Source of the DNA: DAHUYF01 sp963789275 | GTDB taxonomy: Bacteria; Pseudomonadota; Alphaproteobacteria; ATCC43930; CGMCC-115725 | Direction of reading: 5' to 3' | Assembly: GCA_963789275.1 (NCBI GenBank) | Contig: CAWBKF010000027.1 | Coordinates: 17,808 to 81,807 of the forward strand | DNA: 64,000 nucleotides | Shown: positions 16,988-27,014 of the stretch, one piece after another | Layout of the letters: each line of letters starts with the position of its first letter | How positions within the stretch are numbered: position 1 is the first letter of the stretch | Notes under the pieces: model-generated | The model's input: the letters and a program-made list of their open reading frames with translations, nothing else | Databases searched by the model: none | Told to the model about the DNA's origin: nothing | Made by a program: the position numbers and the translations under genes

Positions 16988-17788
16988 CTAAGGGATCGGC
17001 GTGCTCGCCGCCAGGAAATCGGTGATCGCGCCGGCAGGTGCCTTGCCGTAGAGGCCACCGCGGCTTGCTGCCGTGCCGGTGAGGCGGCAGAGCGCCACAG
17101 CCATCTCGGCGGTCTTGAGCACCGTCGCGATCCCCTCGAGCACCACGGCGCCGCCGATGGCGAAAGGCTGCTCCTCGGCGAAGAGGAGCATCGGCAGGCC
17201 GCCGGCCGGGATCAGCACATCGGCGCCGCCGGCGATCAGCTCGCCCACCTGGGCGGCAAAATCGACGCGCACCAACTCGCGCTCGCCCATGTCGGAGAAA
17301 GCACGCATGAAGCGCGGCAGATCCGCGGTGATGGCGCGGACGCCAACGCAGCGCCGCTCGAGCCCGTGGCGGACGATCTGCTCCTCGTGCCACGGCACGA
17401 ACACCGGGTCGATGGTGACGAGACCGAAGCGCCGTCCGATCGAACAGGCGTAAAGCATCGCCGCCTCGCCGAGCCCGACAACCGGGATGCTCACAGTGCC
17501 GCGGCATTCGGTAAGGCCCGGCTCCTGGAAGTGCCCGATGACAAAGGCATCGTAGCCCTCGCGCTCCGCCGTCAGCGCGTTGCGGATCGTGCGGTCGGCA
17601 CAGCGAAATTCGGTCAAGGGGTGGAAAAAGCGGTCGGGCGGCGTCATGCCGAACACGTCGACGGTGACGCCCGGCGCGGCCAGGCGCCGCAGGCGCTCGC
17701 GCAGCCGCTCCATGTAAGGCGCCTGCTCCTCGGGATCGACGAAGCTCTGATACCAGATCCGCATCGGTGCGCTCGCATCTTTTCCCAT
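16988..17788 (-). CDS. Asp/Glu/hydantoin racemase-like protein lacking both catalytic cysteines
   Basis: The start MGKDASAPMR at 17788 has AGAGG upstream. The fold is recognisable (RIWYQSF, DAFVIGHFQEPGL, IPVVGLGEAAM, LIPAGGLPM). In true racemases the two catalytic Cys sit where this protein has His (GHFQEPGL) and Ala (PAGGLP). It may therefore be a lyase, isomerase or binding protein of the superfamily, for example maleate isomerase- or decarboxylase-like. It ends beside the amidase gene but on the opposite strand. The family is sure; the reaction is not. Confidence 0.75.
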   Translation of the reverse strand: MGKDASAPMRIWYQSFVDPEEQAPYMERLRERLRRLAAPGVTVDVFGMTPPDRFFHPLTEFRCADRTIRNALTAEREGYDAFVIGHFQEPGLTECRGTVSIPVVGLGEAAMLYACSIGRRFGLVTIDPVFVPWHEEQIVRHGLERRCVGVRAITADLPRFMRAFSDMGERELVRVDFAAQVGELIAGGADVLIPAGGLPMLLFAEEQPFAIGGAVVLEGIATVLKTAEMAVALCRLTGTAASRGGLYGKAPAGAITDFLAASTPIP

Positions 17789-17901
17789 CGGCGTCGTCGC
17801 CTCTTGCTCAGAGTTTAGTTTCGACTGTGTGTTAGCAACTTCTACGTCCAATGTGGCGGGCGGGGGCTGGAATATCGCCGCGCCCGATGCAAGTTTCGCC
17901 G

Positions 17902-18337
17902 ATGGCCGACTTTGCCGGCAAGACGGTCCTCGTTACCGGCTACGAGCGGGTCTTCGGCGCCAACGTCAAGGGCCTCTTTTTCTGCCTCAAGCACGAGATA
18001 ACAGCGATGCGCGCCGGCGGCGGGGCGATCGTCACGGTCGGCTCGATCGCCGGCGAGAAAGTGATCCGCGGCAACGGCATCTACAATGCCAGCAAGAGCG
18101 CGGCCAATATGCTGACGCGCACCGCCGCGCTCGAGGCGGCCGAGCACGGCATCCGCGCACGAGGTGGCGCCGCTGCCGGCTCGACGCTGAGCGAAGCCGA
18201 CATCGCTGACGCCGCGCCGCTCAAGCGGGTTGGCGCGCCGGAGGATATCGCTGCCGCTCCTGTTCCTCTGCTCCGAGCAAGCCGGCTTCATCACCGGCGC
18301 CTCGCTCTCTGTCGATGGCGGGTTTCGTCTCACCTGA
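17902..18337 (+). pseudogene. Short-chain dehydrogenase, internally deleted and frameshifted
   Basis: The reading frame begins MADFAGKTVLVTG and then jumps directly to VFGANVKGLFFCLKHE, losing about 80 residues that include the glycine motif and NAG strand. The catalytic region is intact (IVTVGSIAGE, YNASKSA). After RVGAPEDIA the frame shifts, and the normal C-terminus (SEQAGFITGASLSVDGGF) continues in another frame to 18337. It was an NAD(P)-dependent oxidoreductase and cannot be functional as shown. The deletion is too large for a base-call error, so this one is a real pseudogene or an assembly collapse. Confidence 0.85.
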
Positions 18338-18381
18338 GAGCGACATCGCCAAGACGCCCGGCGTGATCGAGCCGATACGGG

Positions 18382-18690
18382 CTAGGGCTCCAGCTCCTTG
18401 CGCTCTGCCTCGATCTCGGCGCGCTCCGCGAATTGCTCGTACTCCGCGGCCAGGATAAGTAGCAGCTGATGCGCGACCGGATCGCGCGTCGCCTTGCTCT
18501 GATCGCGCATCTCCGCCGCCTTGTGCCGATAGGCGGCTGCCGCCCGCGCCTGCACTTCCAGATCATTCGCCCAGAGCTCGAGCTGGCGCGCCAGCGCCTC
18601 CAGCTTCGCGGCCGAGGCGCGGGTCTTGGCGAAAGCGGCTTTCCTGAAGGTCTCCGCCGCTTTTTTCCTGAGCGTGGCGGGATCGCGCAT
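18382..18690 (-). CDS. 102-residue coiled-coil protein
   Basis: The start is placed at MRDPATLRKKAAETFRKAAF (18690). The whole protein is Ala/Glu/Arg-rich helix, probably coiled coil, with the segment YRHKAAEMRDQS...HQLLLILAAEYEQFAERAE shared with the 54-residue protein at 1469. It may be a fused, longer member of that family. There is no signal peptide or known domain. Confidence 0.6.
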   Translation of the reverse strand: MRDPATLRKKAAETFRKAAFAKTRASAAKLEALARQLELWANDLEVQARAAAAYRHKAAEMRDQSKATRDPVAHQLLLILAAEYEQFAERAEIEAERKELEP

Positions 18691-19116
18691 GGCATGCCAA
18701 ACGGGGACGCGCTCATGGGGTTCCGAACAGGGCACAGGGAGAAGTTTCGCCGGCGTGCGTACAACCGAAGATGTCATATCTCCAAGCGGATGCTCCGCCC
18801 AGCGATGCTGGGCCTTTCTTGTGCGGAGCTTGAGGCGCTGCATCGCGCCCTTATCCCGGCAGCATGTTTATGCGTCCAGCGAGAGCTACGACCTCTTCCA
18901 TGATTGCAATCGCTGGACGCTCGCGGCGCTGCGCGGCGGCGGCCTGCCGGTCGATCTTCACCGGTCAGGTCATGGAACAGGCGCGGCGGATTGCGGCACA
19001 GCAGCGACAGCTCCAACCATCGCCGGACACGACCTGCGCCGGGTAGGCGCCGATCTGCCGCACTGTGCGCGGGGTGCCGTGCGGTGCTAGGATCGCCAGC
19101 AACCGCGGAGGTTGCC

Positions 19117-19374
19117 ATGGGTGCGAGAACAGTGATCGTCCTAGCAGTGCTGGCCGGGGGCCTGAGCATCTCCGGCTGTGCTCCGACGCTCGAAGGGTCC
19201 AAGGAACGCGGCGGCGTGATCCGCTACAGCCAGGTGCGGCCGGGCACCGATGGGACCGACGTGGCGGCGATGGCCGACAAATATTGCAGCCAATTCGGAC
19301 GCTCGGCGCACATGTCCAGTGAAGAGCTGGGGCCGTTCTGGTCGGATACCGTGAGTTTCGACTGCGTGGAATAA
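19117..19374 (+). CDS. Small lipoprotein
   Basis: GCGGAGG precedes ATG 19117. A signal peptide ends in the lipobox LSISGC (Cys21), so the 85-residue product should be lipid-anchored. The mature part carries two further cysteines (ADKYCSQFG, VSFDCVE) that may form a disulfide. No family is recognised. The gene is flanked by the coiled-coil gene and an ABC binding protein on the opposite strand. Confidence 0.7.
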   Translation: MGARTVIVLAVLAGGLSISGCAPTLEGSKERGGVIRYSQVRPGTDGTDVAAMADKYCSQFGRSAHMSSEELGPFWSDTVSFDCVE

Positions 19375-19513
19375 GCCATCAGCGCGGCCGCTCGCACCGG
19401 CGCCACGAAAATCGGCTGTGGGGCTAGCAGCCCGGCGCCGCTCGCATATCGTTGGTGGCGGGGCCGAGCGGGAACATCTGCCGTGCCAGGGCTTCATCGC
19501 CGGCTGCCGCCGG

Positions 19514-20317
19514 TCATTTGGCCGCGGCGGAATTGATCGGCTCGAGGCCGCTGTCGAGGATCGCGGCTTGTGCCGCCGGCGAGGCGAGGAAGGCGATCAG
19601 CGCTTTCGCCGCATCCGGCTCTTTCGACGCGGCGACGACCCCGGCCGAGAAGATCGTGACCTTCTGGAGATCGGGCGGCAGCTTGCCGACGATATCAATC
19701 CCCGGGATCGGCTTCAGCTCGCTCATCTGCTGGAAGCCCAGCGCCGCCTCGCCGCGCGCGACCACCAGACCGACCGGCTCGGCCGGGATCATGCGGCTTT
19801 TATCCCTAACCTCGGTGGCGATGCCGAGGCGCTGGAACAGTTCGGTCGAGACATAGACGCCGCTGGCGCTGTCGGAATAGGCGATCGACGGGGCCTGGAG
19901 GAGGGCGCGCTTCAGCGCGTCCGGGGTGGCAATATCGGGCTTGGGCGTGCCGGCGCGCACGGCGACGGCGATAAGCGATCGTGCCAGCTCCACCGCGCTG
20001 TCCGGGAGCACCTTGCCCTGCTTCGCGAGATCGGTCAGCGAATACCCCACCATGATTACGACATCGATCGCCTCGCCGCGCGCCAGGCGCTGCGGGATGG
20101 CCTGCGGCGTCTCGCCCATCGAGGGGCCCCATTCCGTCACCACCTTGTGCCCGGTCGCGCGCTCGAATTCCGGCACGAGCTCGCGATAGGCCGCGGCGAA
20201 GCCGCCCGAGCTCACCACCGTGATCTCCGCCGCCGCGGCCTCGCCAACGACCAGCAGGGCCACGGCAAGCCCCAGCGCGAGCGCCTGGGCGAGGAACGAT
20301 CTCCGCGGGTTGGACAA
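19514..20317 (-). CDS. ABC-type substrate-binding protein, ModA-like fold
   Basis: A TTG start at 20317 with GGAGAGG upstream begins a signal peptide (LGLAVALLVVGEAAA). The mature protein shows the ModA/SBP_bac_11 pattern: ITVVSSGGFAAAYRELVPEF, a SMGETPQAIPQRL hinge, DVVIMV, SIAYSDSASGVYVSTELFQR and the C-terminal LIAFLASPAAQAAI. Members bind molybdate or other oxyanions, or organic acids. The usual Ser/Ser/Tyr oxyanion ligands are not clearly present, so molybdate is not assured. No permease is next to it; it appears as an orphan. Confidence 0.75.
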   Translation of the reverse strand: MSNPRRSFLAQALALGLAVALLVVGEAAAAEITVVSSGGFAAAYRELVPEFERATGHKVVTEWGPSMGETPQAIPQRLARGEAIDVVIMVGYSLTDLAKQGKVLPDSAVELARSLIAVAVRAGTPKPDIATPDALKRALLQAPSIAYSDSASGVYVSTELFQRLGIATEVRDKSRMIPAEPVGLVVARGEAALGFQQMSELKPIPGIDIVGKLPPDLQKVTIFSAGVVAASKEPDAAKALIAFLASPAAQAAILDSGLEPINSAAAK

Positions 20318-20446
20318 TGGCCTCTCCCCGATGATTTTTGTAGCTTCGGTGGCTCGTGCGGCATCATAGCCGGAGAGCCGCCATTGGTGCCACCGCGCGG
20401 GCTCCAGGGAAAAGATTGACCTCCGTGCGCAAGCCCTGGAGTTCGA

Positions 20447-21436
20447 TCAGCGATGCGCGGCCCCGGCGCTCAGCACCTCAGGATTGACGACATTGATCGG
20501 CGCGCCTGCGCCGTAGGCTGCGATCTGGTCGAAGATGCCGGCGAATTGCAGCTCGTATGCCTCGCGCGACACGTAGCCGATATGCGGCGTGCAGACGACG
20601 TTCTCCAGCGTCAGCAGCGGATGGTGGATGTCGCGCACCGGCTCCTCCTCATAGACGTCGATGGCGGCCATTCCCGGCCGCCCGGCGCGCAAGGCCTGCG
20701 CCAGCGCTCCGGGCGCGATGAGCGCCGCGCGGCTGGTATTAACCAGGAGCGAAGTCGGCTTCATGCGCGCAAGGTCCTCGGCCGTGACGATGCCGCGTGT
20801 CGCTTCGACCAGGCGCAGATGCAGCGAGAGGACGTCGCATGCCTCGAAAAACGCCGCCTTGCTCGGCGCCGTCCCGCAGCCCTCGGCCTGCGCCAGCGCC
20901 AGCGCGGCGTCGCGCGCCCAGACCACGACCTTCATGCCGAAGGCCTTGCCGTAGCTCGCCACCACGCTGCCAATCCGGCCATAGCCATAGATGCCGAGCG
21001 TCTTGTCGCGCAGGCTGAGGCCGATTCCCATCTGCCACTTCCCCGCTTTGAGCGCGGCCATCTGCTGCGGGATCTGGCGCATCGCGGCCAGCACCAGCCC
21101 CCAGGTCAATTCGGCGGTCGCATAGGAGGGCGTACCGGGATCCTGGCCCGAAGACACGATCACGCCGCGCCTGGTGCAGGCGGCGATGTCGATATGCGGG
21201 TAGACGCTGCGCTGACTGATAAGCCGGAGCTTCTCCAGGCGCTCGAGCAAAGGCGCCTCGATCCGGGTGCGTTCGCGGATCAACACCAGCGCCTCGGTAC
21301 CGCTCAGGCGCCGGGCCAGGGTGTCGACATCCTGGACGTGGTCGTTCCAGACCTCGACGTCATGGCCGGCGAGCTTCTCGAAGCAGGCGAGGGTGCGCAG
21401 GGTGTCGTGGTAATCGTCGAGGATCGAGATTTTCAT
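20447..21436 (-). CDS. D-2-hydroxyacid dehydrogenase family protein
   Basis: The 329-residue protein has the NAD-binding glycine motif GIYGYGRIG near residue 150 and the catalytic set Arg (NTSRAALI), Glu (DVYEEEPV) and His (CTPHIGYV). It would reduce 2-keto acids or oxidise D-2-hydroxyacids with NAD(P)H in the cytosol. The subgroup resembles proteins annotated as phosphoglycerate dehydrogenase-like, but the ACT domain of SerA is absent. It is downstream of no clear operon partner. Confidence 0.88.
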   Translation of the reverse strand: MKISILDDYHDTLRTLACFEKLAGHDVEVWNDHVQDVDTLARRLSGTEALVLIRERTRIEAPLLERLEKLRLISQRSVYPHIDIAACTRRGVIVSSGQDPGTPSYATAELTWGLVLAAMRQIPQQMAALKAGKWQMGIGLSLRDKTLGIYGYGRIGSVVASYGKAFGMKVVVWARDAALALAQAEGCGTAPSKAAFFEACDVLSLHLRLVEATRGIVTAEDLARMKPTSLLVNTSRAALIAPGALAQALRAGRPGMAAIDVYEEEPVRDIHHPLLTLENVVCTPHIGYVSREAYELQFAGIFDQIAAYGAGAPINVVNPEVLSAGAAHR

Positions 21437-21567
21437 GATAGCCGTGCCGTCTATGATGCCCGAAGCCCTGGGTATAGCTTCTGCGGGTCAAGAAAGGCGA
21501 GAGCCGGCGGCGCCTTCCTCGCTATACCGGCAGCTCAAGGCGCGCGCAGAGGCCGCCGCTCGGACGG

Positions 21568-21690
21568 TTGGCCGCTATCGTCGGGCTCGTGCTGATGATA
21601 TTCCTCGCGGGCTTCCTGCTGGGGAGGGCAGCGCCGCGCTCCTGCGACGATATCGACGACGGTCCCGCGATCGGAGATCTGTTCTGGTGA
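21568..21690 (+). CDS. Possible 40-residue membrane peptide
   Basis: From a TTG at 21568 the frame reads LAAIVGLVLMIFLAGFLLGR, a textbook transmembrane helix, followed by an acidic tail (RSCDDIDDGPAIGDLFW). There is no ATG or GTG upstream before a stop, so initiation is uncertain. The rest of the 300-bp gap between the dehydrogenase and leuD shows nothing else. Confidence 0.3.
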   Translation: MAAIVGLVLMIFLAGFLLGRAAPRSCDDIDDGPAIGDLFW

Positions 21691-21741
21691 CGCCGAAGGA
21701 ACAAAGGCGATCAGTCCCACACTCAAGTCAAACCGCCATGG

Positions 21742-22367
21742 TCACTTCCGGCCGTTGAGATAGGGCAGCAGCGACGCCACGCGCTCGATGGCGCCGCCGG
21801 CCGCGAGGAGCGTCGATGTCGCATCCCAGCTGCCGTCGAGAAGCTGGGCGCGCGCCCGCTCGGGCAGCTCGACCGCGACCACCAAATTGCCGCTGCGGAT
21901 CGTCTTCTCCTCGAGGTCGATGGCGAAGCGGCGCGCGGCGTCGCTCTCGCCGGCGTCGCGCAGACAGGCAGCGTCGGCCGGCGTGACGCGCAGGCACGGC
22001 ACGCCCAGCGCCAGGCAATTGCCGGCGAAGATCTCGCCGAAGCTCTCGCCGATCATCGCGGTGATGCCCCAGCGGCGCAACGCCTGCGGCGCATGCTCGC
22101 GCGAGGAGCCGCAGCCGAAATTCTTTTCGACCAGCAGCAGGCTTGCGGCGCGGCGCTTGGGATCGTCGAAGGGGTGCGGATCGCCGCCGTCGCGCCGGGC
22201 GCTGCGCTCGTCGGCGAAGACATGCTGCTCGAGCCCGGCGAAGCTGACCGCTCTTGAGGAAGCGTCCGGGGATGATGCGGTCGGTGTCGATGTCGTTGCC
22301 GCGGAGCGACACGGCGGTGCCAGCGATATGCCGCAGCGCGGCCGGAGTGGCCGAGTGGAGCGGCCAT
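21742..22367 (-). pseudogene. leuD: Isopropylmalate dehydratase small subunit (LeuD-type), frameshifted
   Basis: The N-terminal part in one frame reads GTAVSLRGNDIDTDRIIPGR, and near 22250 the frame shifts by one base. The rest, from SFAGLEQHVFADER through ENFGCGSSREHAPQAL-type sequence (here KNFGCGSSREHAP) to LPYLNGRK, is in another frame. The start may be ATG 22367, which would need a second shift. LeuD and LeuC together isomerise 2- to 3-isopropylmalate or a similar hydroxyacid. It lies 12 bp after leuC on the same strand. A single-base indel could explain the main break. Confidence 0.8.
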
Positions 22368-22379
22368 GGTGTTGCGCGC

Positions 22380-23801
<1,422 letters not shown>

Positions 23802-23837
23802 CTTTCCTTCCGGGCGCGAGGTCAATGAAAGCCAAGA

Positions 23838-23884
23838 GGTATCATGATCCCGATATGAAGTCCATAATGGTATCCCAATATGGG
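23838..23884. promoter_or_regulatory. Operator/promoter candidate between leuC and the GntR gene
   Basis: Two copies of GGTATC occur, at 23838 and 23869. The second continues as GGTATCCCAATATGGG, a near-palindrome, and the first as GGTATCATGATCCCGATATG. The sites sit 37-68 bases before the leuC start and just before the divergent regulator, where a GntR/FCD protein would be expected to bind. Confidence 0.45.
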
Positions 23885-23952
23885 CACTGAAATGATATGC
23901 CGCGATGGCGGCCAATACGAGGCCGTGCTATTGATCTTCGCGGAGGTGCCCG

Positions 23953-24618
23953 ATGCCGCAGATGCACGACATTCACCAGAAGCTCCGGGAAATGATCCTG
24001 TCGCTGGATCTCGGCCCCGGGGAGAGGCTCAGCGAGCGCTGGCTCGAAGCCAAGTTCGAAGGGTCGCGCACGCCGGTCCGCGCCGCGCTCATCCGGCTCG
24101 AGGCTGAGGGTCTGGTGCGTCGTGAGGGGCGCAACTGGGCGGTGGCGCCGATCGATCTCGGCGAGATCGAGGCGCTCTACGAGTTCCGCGAGCCGCTGGA
24201 AGCGGCGGCGATCCGGCTCGCCTGCGCCCGGGCCGAGGGCGGCGATCTCGACGGGCTTGAGGCGCTGCTCGGCAGTTGCGGCGCCGGCGCGCCGCGCGAG
24301 GAATGGCATCGCGTCGGCACCGAGTTTCATGTCGGATTGGCCCGCCTGTCGCGCAATCCTTTCGTGGTGAAGGCGATCGAAGACATCATGACCCGGCTGG
24401 CGCGGGCGCGCTGGCTCGAGGTCTGGACCGAGCCGCCGCGCGACCAGGCTTGGGCGGATCACCACCGGATTCTCGACCTGATCCGCCGCAAACTGCCGGA
24501 AGACGCGGTCCGTGAGGCGCTCCACCACGTGCGCGAGACTCGGGATCGCCTGCTCCGCTCGCTGCGCGAAGACCGACGCGGCCTCAAGGCGCGTGGCTTC
24601 GCCGTGATAAGCGGCTAG
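23953..24618 (+). CDS. GntR-family regulator with FCD domain
   Basis: The 221-residue protein has a winged helix at residues 5-70 (IHQKLREMILSLDLGPGERL, SRTPVRAALIRLEAEGLV) and an all-helical FCD domain. Metal/ligand residues of the FCD type are suggested by the EFHVGLARLSRN and ADHHRILDLIRR histidines. Such proteins sense organic acids or sugars acids and repress adjacent catabolic genes. It is divergent from leuC, 152 bp away, and probably controls the dehydratase. The stop codon overlaps the first arm of the palindromic element at 24617. Confidence 0.88.
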   Translation: MPQMHDIHQKLREMILSLDLGPGERLSERWLEAKFEGSRTPVRAALIRLEAEGLVRREGRNWAVAPIDLGEIEALYEFREPLEAAAIRLACARAEGGDLDGLEALLGSCGAGAPREEWHRVGTEFHVGLARLSRNPFVVKAIEDIMTRLARARWLEVWTEPPRDQAWADHHRILDLIRRKLPEDAVREALHHVRETRDRLLRSLREDRRGLKARGFAVISG

Positions 24619-24952
24619 GAGCCTGTCCGGGAAATGGGACGGGTCTGCGACATCGTCATTTGTCGTCGGGCTAGGAGCGAGGAGCGCGGCGATGCCTTGG
24701 CATCGTAAGCGACGAGCGACGACGTCCCGGCGGCAAATGACGGCCGACCCGGCCGACCGCTTTGCGGTCGGCCCCTTCGGGTTTCGATCGCGAAGCGATC
24801 GAACGGAGTCGGCCCCTCCGGGTTGGACAAGGATGGGGCGCTGCCGCGTCGCGCGGCCTTGCCGATGCGCACGGCATCGCCTGCGGCCGCGCTCCTAACA
24901 TCGCCCCATCCTTGTCCAACGCAGACCCGTCCGATTTCCCGGACAGGCTCCT
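24617..24952. repeat. Large palindromic element, copy 1 (covarying stems)
   Basis: The outer arms 24617-24649 and 24920-24952 pair over 32 of 33 bases (AGGAGCCTGTCCGGGAAAT...). Inside are two stem-loops: 24654-24670 with 24726-24742, and GTTGGACAAGGATGGGGCG (24822-24840) with its exact complement at 24902-24920. Two further hairpins at about 24750-24802 are missing from copy 2 at 59057. The element fills the whole gap between two convergent genes. Stems are conserved between copies by compensatory changes. It may be a MITE-like or REP-like element or a structured RNA. There is no transposase. Confidence 0.85.
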
Positions 24953-24964
24953 GGGGCGTGGCCC

Positions 24965-26183
24965 TCAATCGTCGATCGCCTGATAGGACGCCGTCCAGAA
25001 ATCGCGATAGACGCCGGAGAAGGCCGGGAACTGCGCGCGCTGGGTCATCAGGATGGCGACCATCTCTTCGCGCGGGTCGGAGGCCCAGGTGGTACCGTAG
25101 CCGCCATCCCAGCCGAAGCGTCCCCGGGGTGGCGCAGAGCTCGTCGCGGCCGGTCACTACCGCGACGCCGAAGCCCCAGCCGCGGTTGTCCCATTGGCCG
25201 TTGAAGAAAGCCGATATCTCCTTCTGCCGCGGCGTCAGATGGTCGCGCGTCATCAGCTCGACCGACGCGCGCGACAGGATGCGCTCGCCGCCGTGCTTCC
25301 CGCCGTTCAGCATCATCCTGCCGAAGGCGAGGTAGTCGTCGGCGGTGGAGACCAGGCCGGCGCCGCCATCGGCGAAAGCGGGCGGCTGGCGCCAGCGGCT
25401 GTCGGCGACGCCGTCGTGGCGATCGAGCGCGCCGGTCTCAGGATTGACCCAATAGCTGGTTGCCAGCCGATCGAGCTTGGCGGCCGGGACGCTGAAGCCG
25501 GTATCCCTCATGCCGAGCGGTTCGAAGAGCCGCTCGCGCAGGAAATTCTCGAAGGTCTGGCCCGAGGCGCGGGCGATCAGTACGCCCAGCACATAGGAGC
25601 CGGTGTTGTAGAGCCACCGCTCGCCCGGCTGATGCATCAGCGGCAGGGTCGCGAGGCGGCGCAGCCATTCATCCGGCCCCAGCGGCGTCGCCTGGTTGGG
25701 CGGCCCGAAGCCTACGATCTCCAACGCGCTGATCGCCTTCTGAATGGGATGGGCATCTGGCGGCCCCCAGATCATGCCGAGGCCAAGACGGAAGGTGAGG
25801 AGGTCGCGCGACGTAATCGGGCGCCGCGCCGGCACCGTATCCTCCAGCGGACCATCGATGCGCTGGAGCACCCGGCGGTTGGCAAGCTCCGGCAGCAGCC
25901 GGTCCACGGGATCGTCGAGCCGGAGCTTGCATTCCTCCACCAGAATCATTGCCGCCGCCGCGGTGATCGGCTTGGTCATCGACGTGATGCGGAAGATCGT
26001 GTCGCGGCGCATGGGGTCGCCGCCGCCCAGCGCTTTCTTGCCCATGGCGTCGACATGCAGTTCGCCGCGCCGACACAGCAGCGTGACGAGGCCAGGCACT
26101 TCGCCGCGCTCGACATAGCCCGCCATGATATCGTGCAGGCGGCGGAGCCGCGCGGCGGACAACCCGTCCTTGGTCATCGGCAT
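24965..26183 (-). pseudogene. Serine hydrolase, class C beta-lactamase-like, frameshifted near 3' end
   Basis: From MPMTKDGLSAARLRRL the protein has the SxxK motif (FRITSMTKPITAAAA, nucleophile Ser about residue 68) and Tyr motif WLYNTGSY (about 195). Near 25125, inside CCCCGGGG, the frame shifts by one base. The expected C-terminus (GRFGWDGGYGTTWASDPREE) then continues in the other frame to the stop at 24965. The family includes esterases, beta-lactamases and peptidases with no leader here, so a cytosolic esterase is plausible. One extra G in the homopolymer would explain the break, so the gene may be intact in the organism. Confidence 0.8.
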
Positions 26184-26188
26184 TGCGT

Positions 26189-26931
26189 CTAGGCCTCGCA
26201 GCAGGAGGCTTCGGGCTTGGCGTTCTCGTATTCGTCATGGCGGCGCACCCAATCCATCAGATTGTGATGCGGTCCGGTCTCGTTGCGGCCTTTCGGCGTG
26301 AGGTCAAGCACCATGTAGGTGGTGATCAGCTCCTCGGTGCCGCGGGCATAGCTGGAATAGGTGTGGAAGATGTCGCCGGCCGCATCCTTGTAGAACACGC
26401 TCAATCCCGGCAGCTCGTCGATCCCTGCGTCGATCAGCGTGTAGTTGTAATAGACCTTGCCCCGCGCCAGATCGTCCTTGGTGAAGGACACGTGGAAATC
26501 GTAGTTGAAGTCGTTGCCGTGGGATGACACCCATTGGAATGGCCAGCCCATGCGTTTGCGATAAGCCTCGATCTCGGCGAGCGGGGCGCGCGAGACCGCG
26601 ACCACCGTGACGTCATGATGCTCGAGATGCACAAGCCCGTTCGACATGTGGTCGGCGCCGAAGGAGCAGCCGACGCAGCCCTCCTTCCAGCCGGGGCCCA
26701 GCATGAAATGGTCGATGACGAGCTGGCTGCGGCCGGCAAAGAGATCCGCCAGGGTCTTCTTGCCGGCGGCGGTGTCGAAGACATAGGTTTTGTCGACCTT
26801 GACCCAGGGCAGCGCGCGCCGCTCGGCGCTGAGCGTGTCGCGCAGATGGGTATAGTCCTTCTCCTTCGCCAGCAGCGCGCCTTGCGCGCGGCGGTCCACT
26901 CGTCTCGAGATACGATCCGGTTGTGCTGCAT
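26189..26931 (-). pseudogene. DUF899 thioredoxin-like protein, frameshifted near 5' end
   Basis: The typical N-terminus NRIVSRDEWTAARKA starts at ATG 26931. Near 26880 the frame shifts, and the body (KDYTHLRDTLSAERRALPWV, YVFDTAAGKKTLADLF, GCVGCSFGADH, VSSHGNDFNYDF) follows in another frame to 26189. DUF899 proteins have a thioredoxin-like fold with the Cys pair seen in EGCVGCS; their reaction is not established. It is divergent from a MarR gene and ends five bases before the serine hydrolase start. The indel may be technical. Confidence 0.8.
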
Positions 26932-26980
26932 CGCTCGATCTCCGGTAGGGAGGGGGCAAAGATGCTGCGGCGCTTTCTCC

Positions 26981-27010
26981 TTGACAATAACGTTGATATC
27001 AACATTATTG
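26981..27010 (+). promoter_or_regulatory. Promoter with overlapping 26-bp palindromic MarR operator
   Basis: TTGACA (26981-26986) and ATTATT (27004-27009) are 17 bases apart. Positions 26985-27010 form a palindrome around the core GTTGATATCAAC with one imperfect pair. Palindromes of this kind between a MarR gene and a divergent target are its usual binding site. The MarR ATG is only six bases after the -10 box, so its mRNA may be leaderless or the promoter may serve another start. Confidence 0.65.
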
Positions 27011-27014
27011 CCTC

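Noticed and set aside
24671..24919. Open frames inside the palindromic element, with a similar one at 59109-59291
   Set aside because: Both strands give Arg/Ala/Pro-rich translations that follow from the stems; stem covariation, not codon conservation, explains their similarity.
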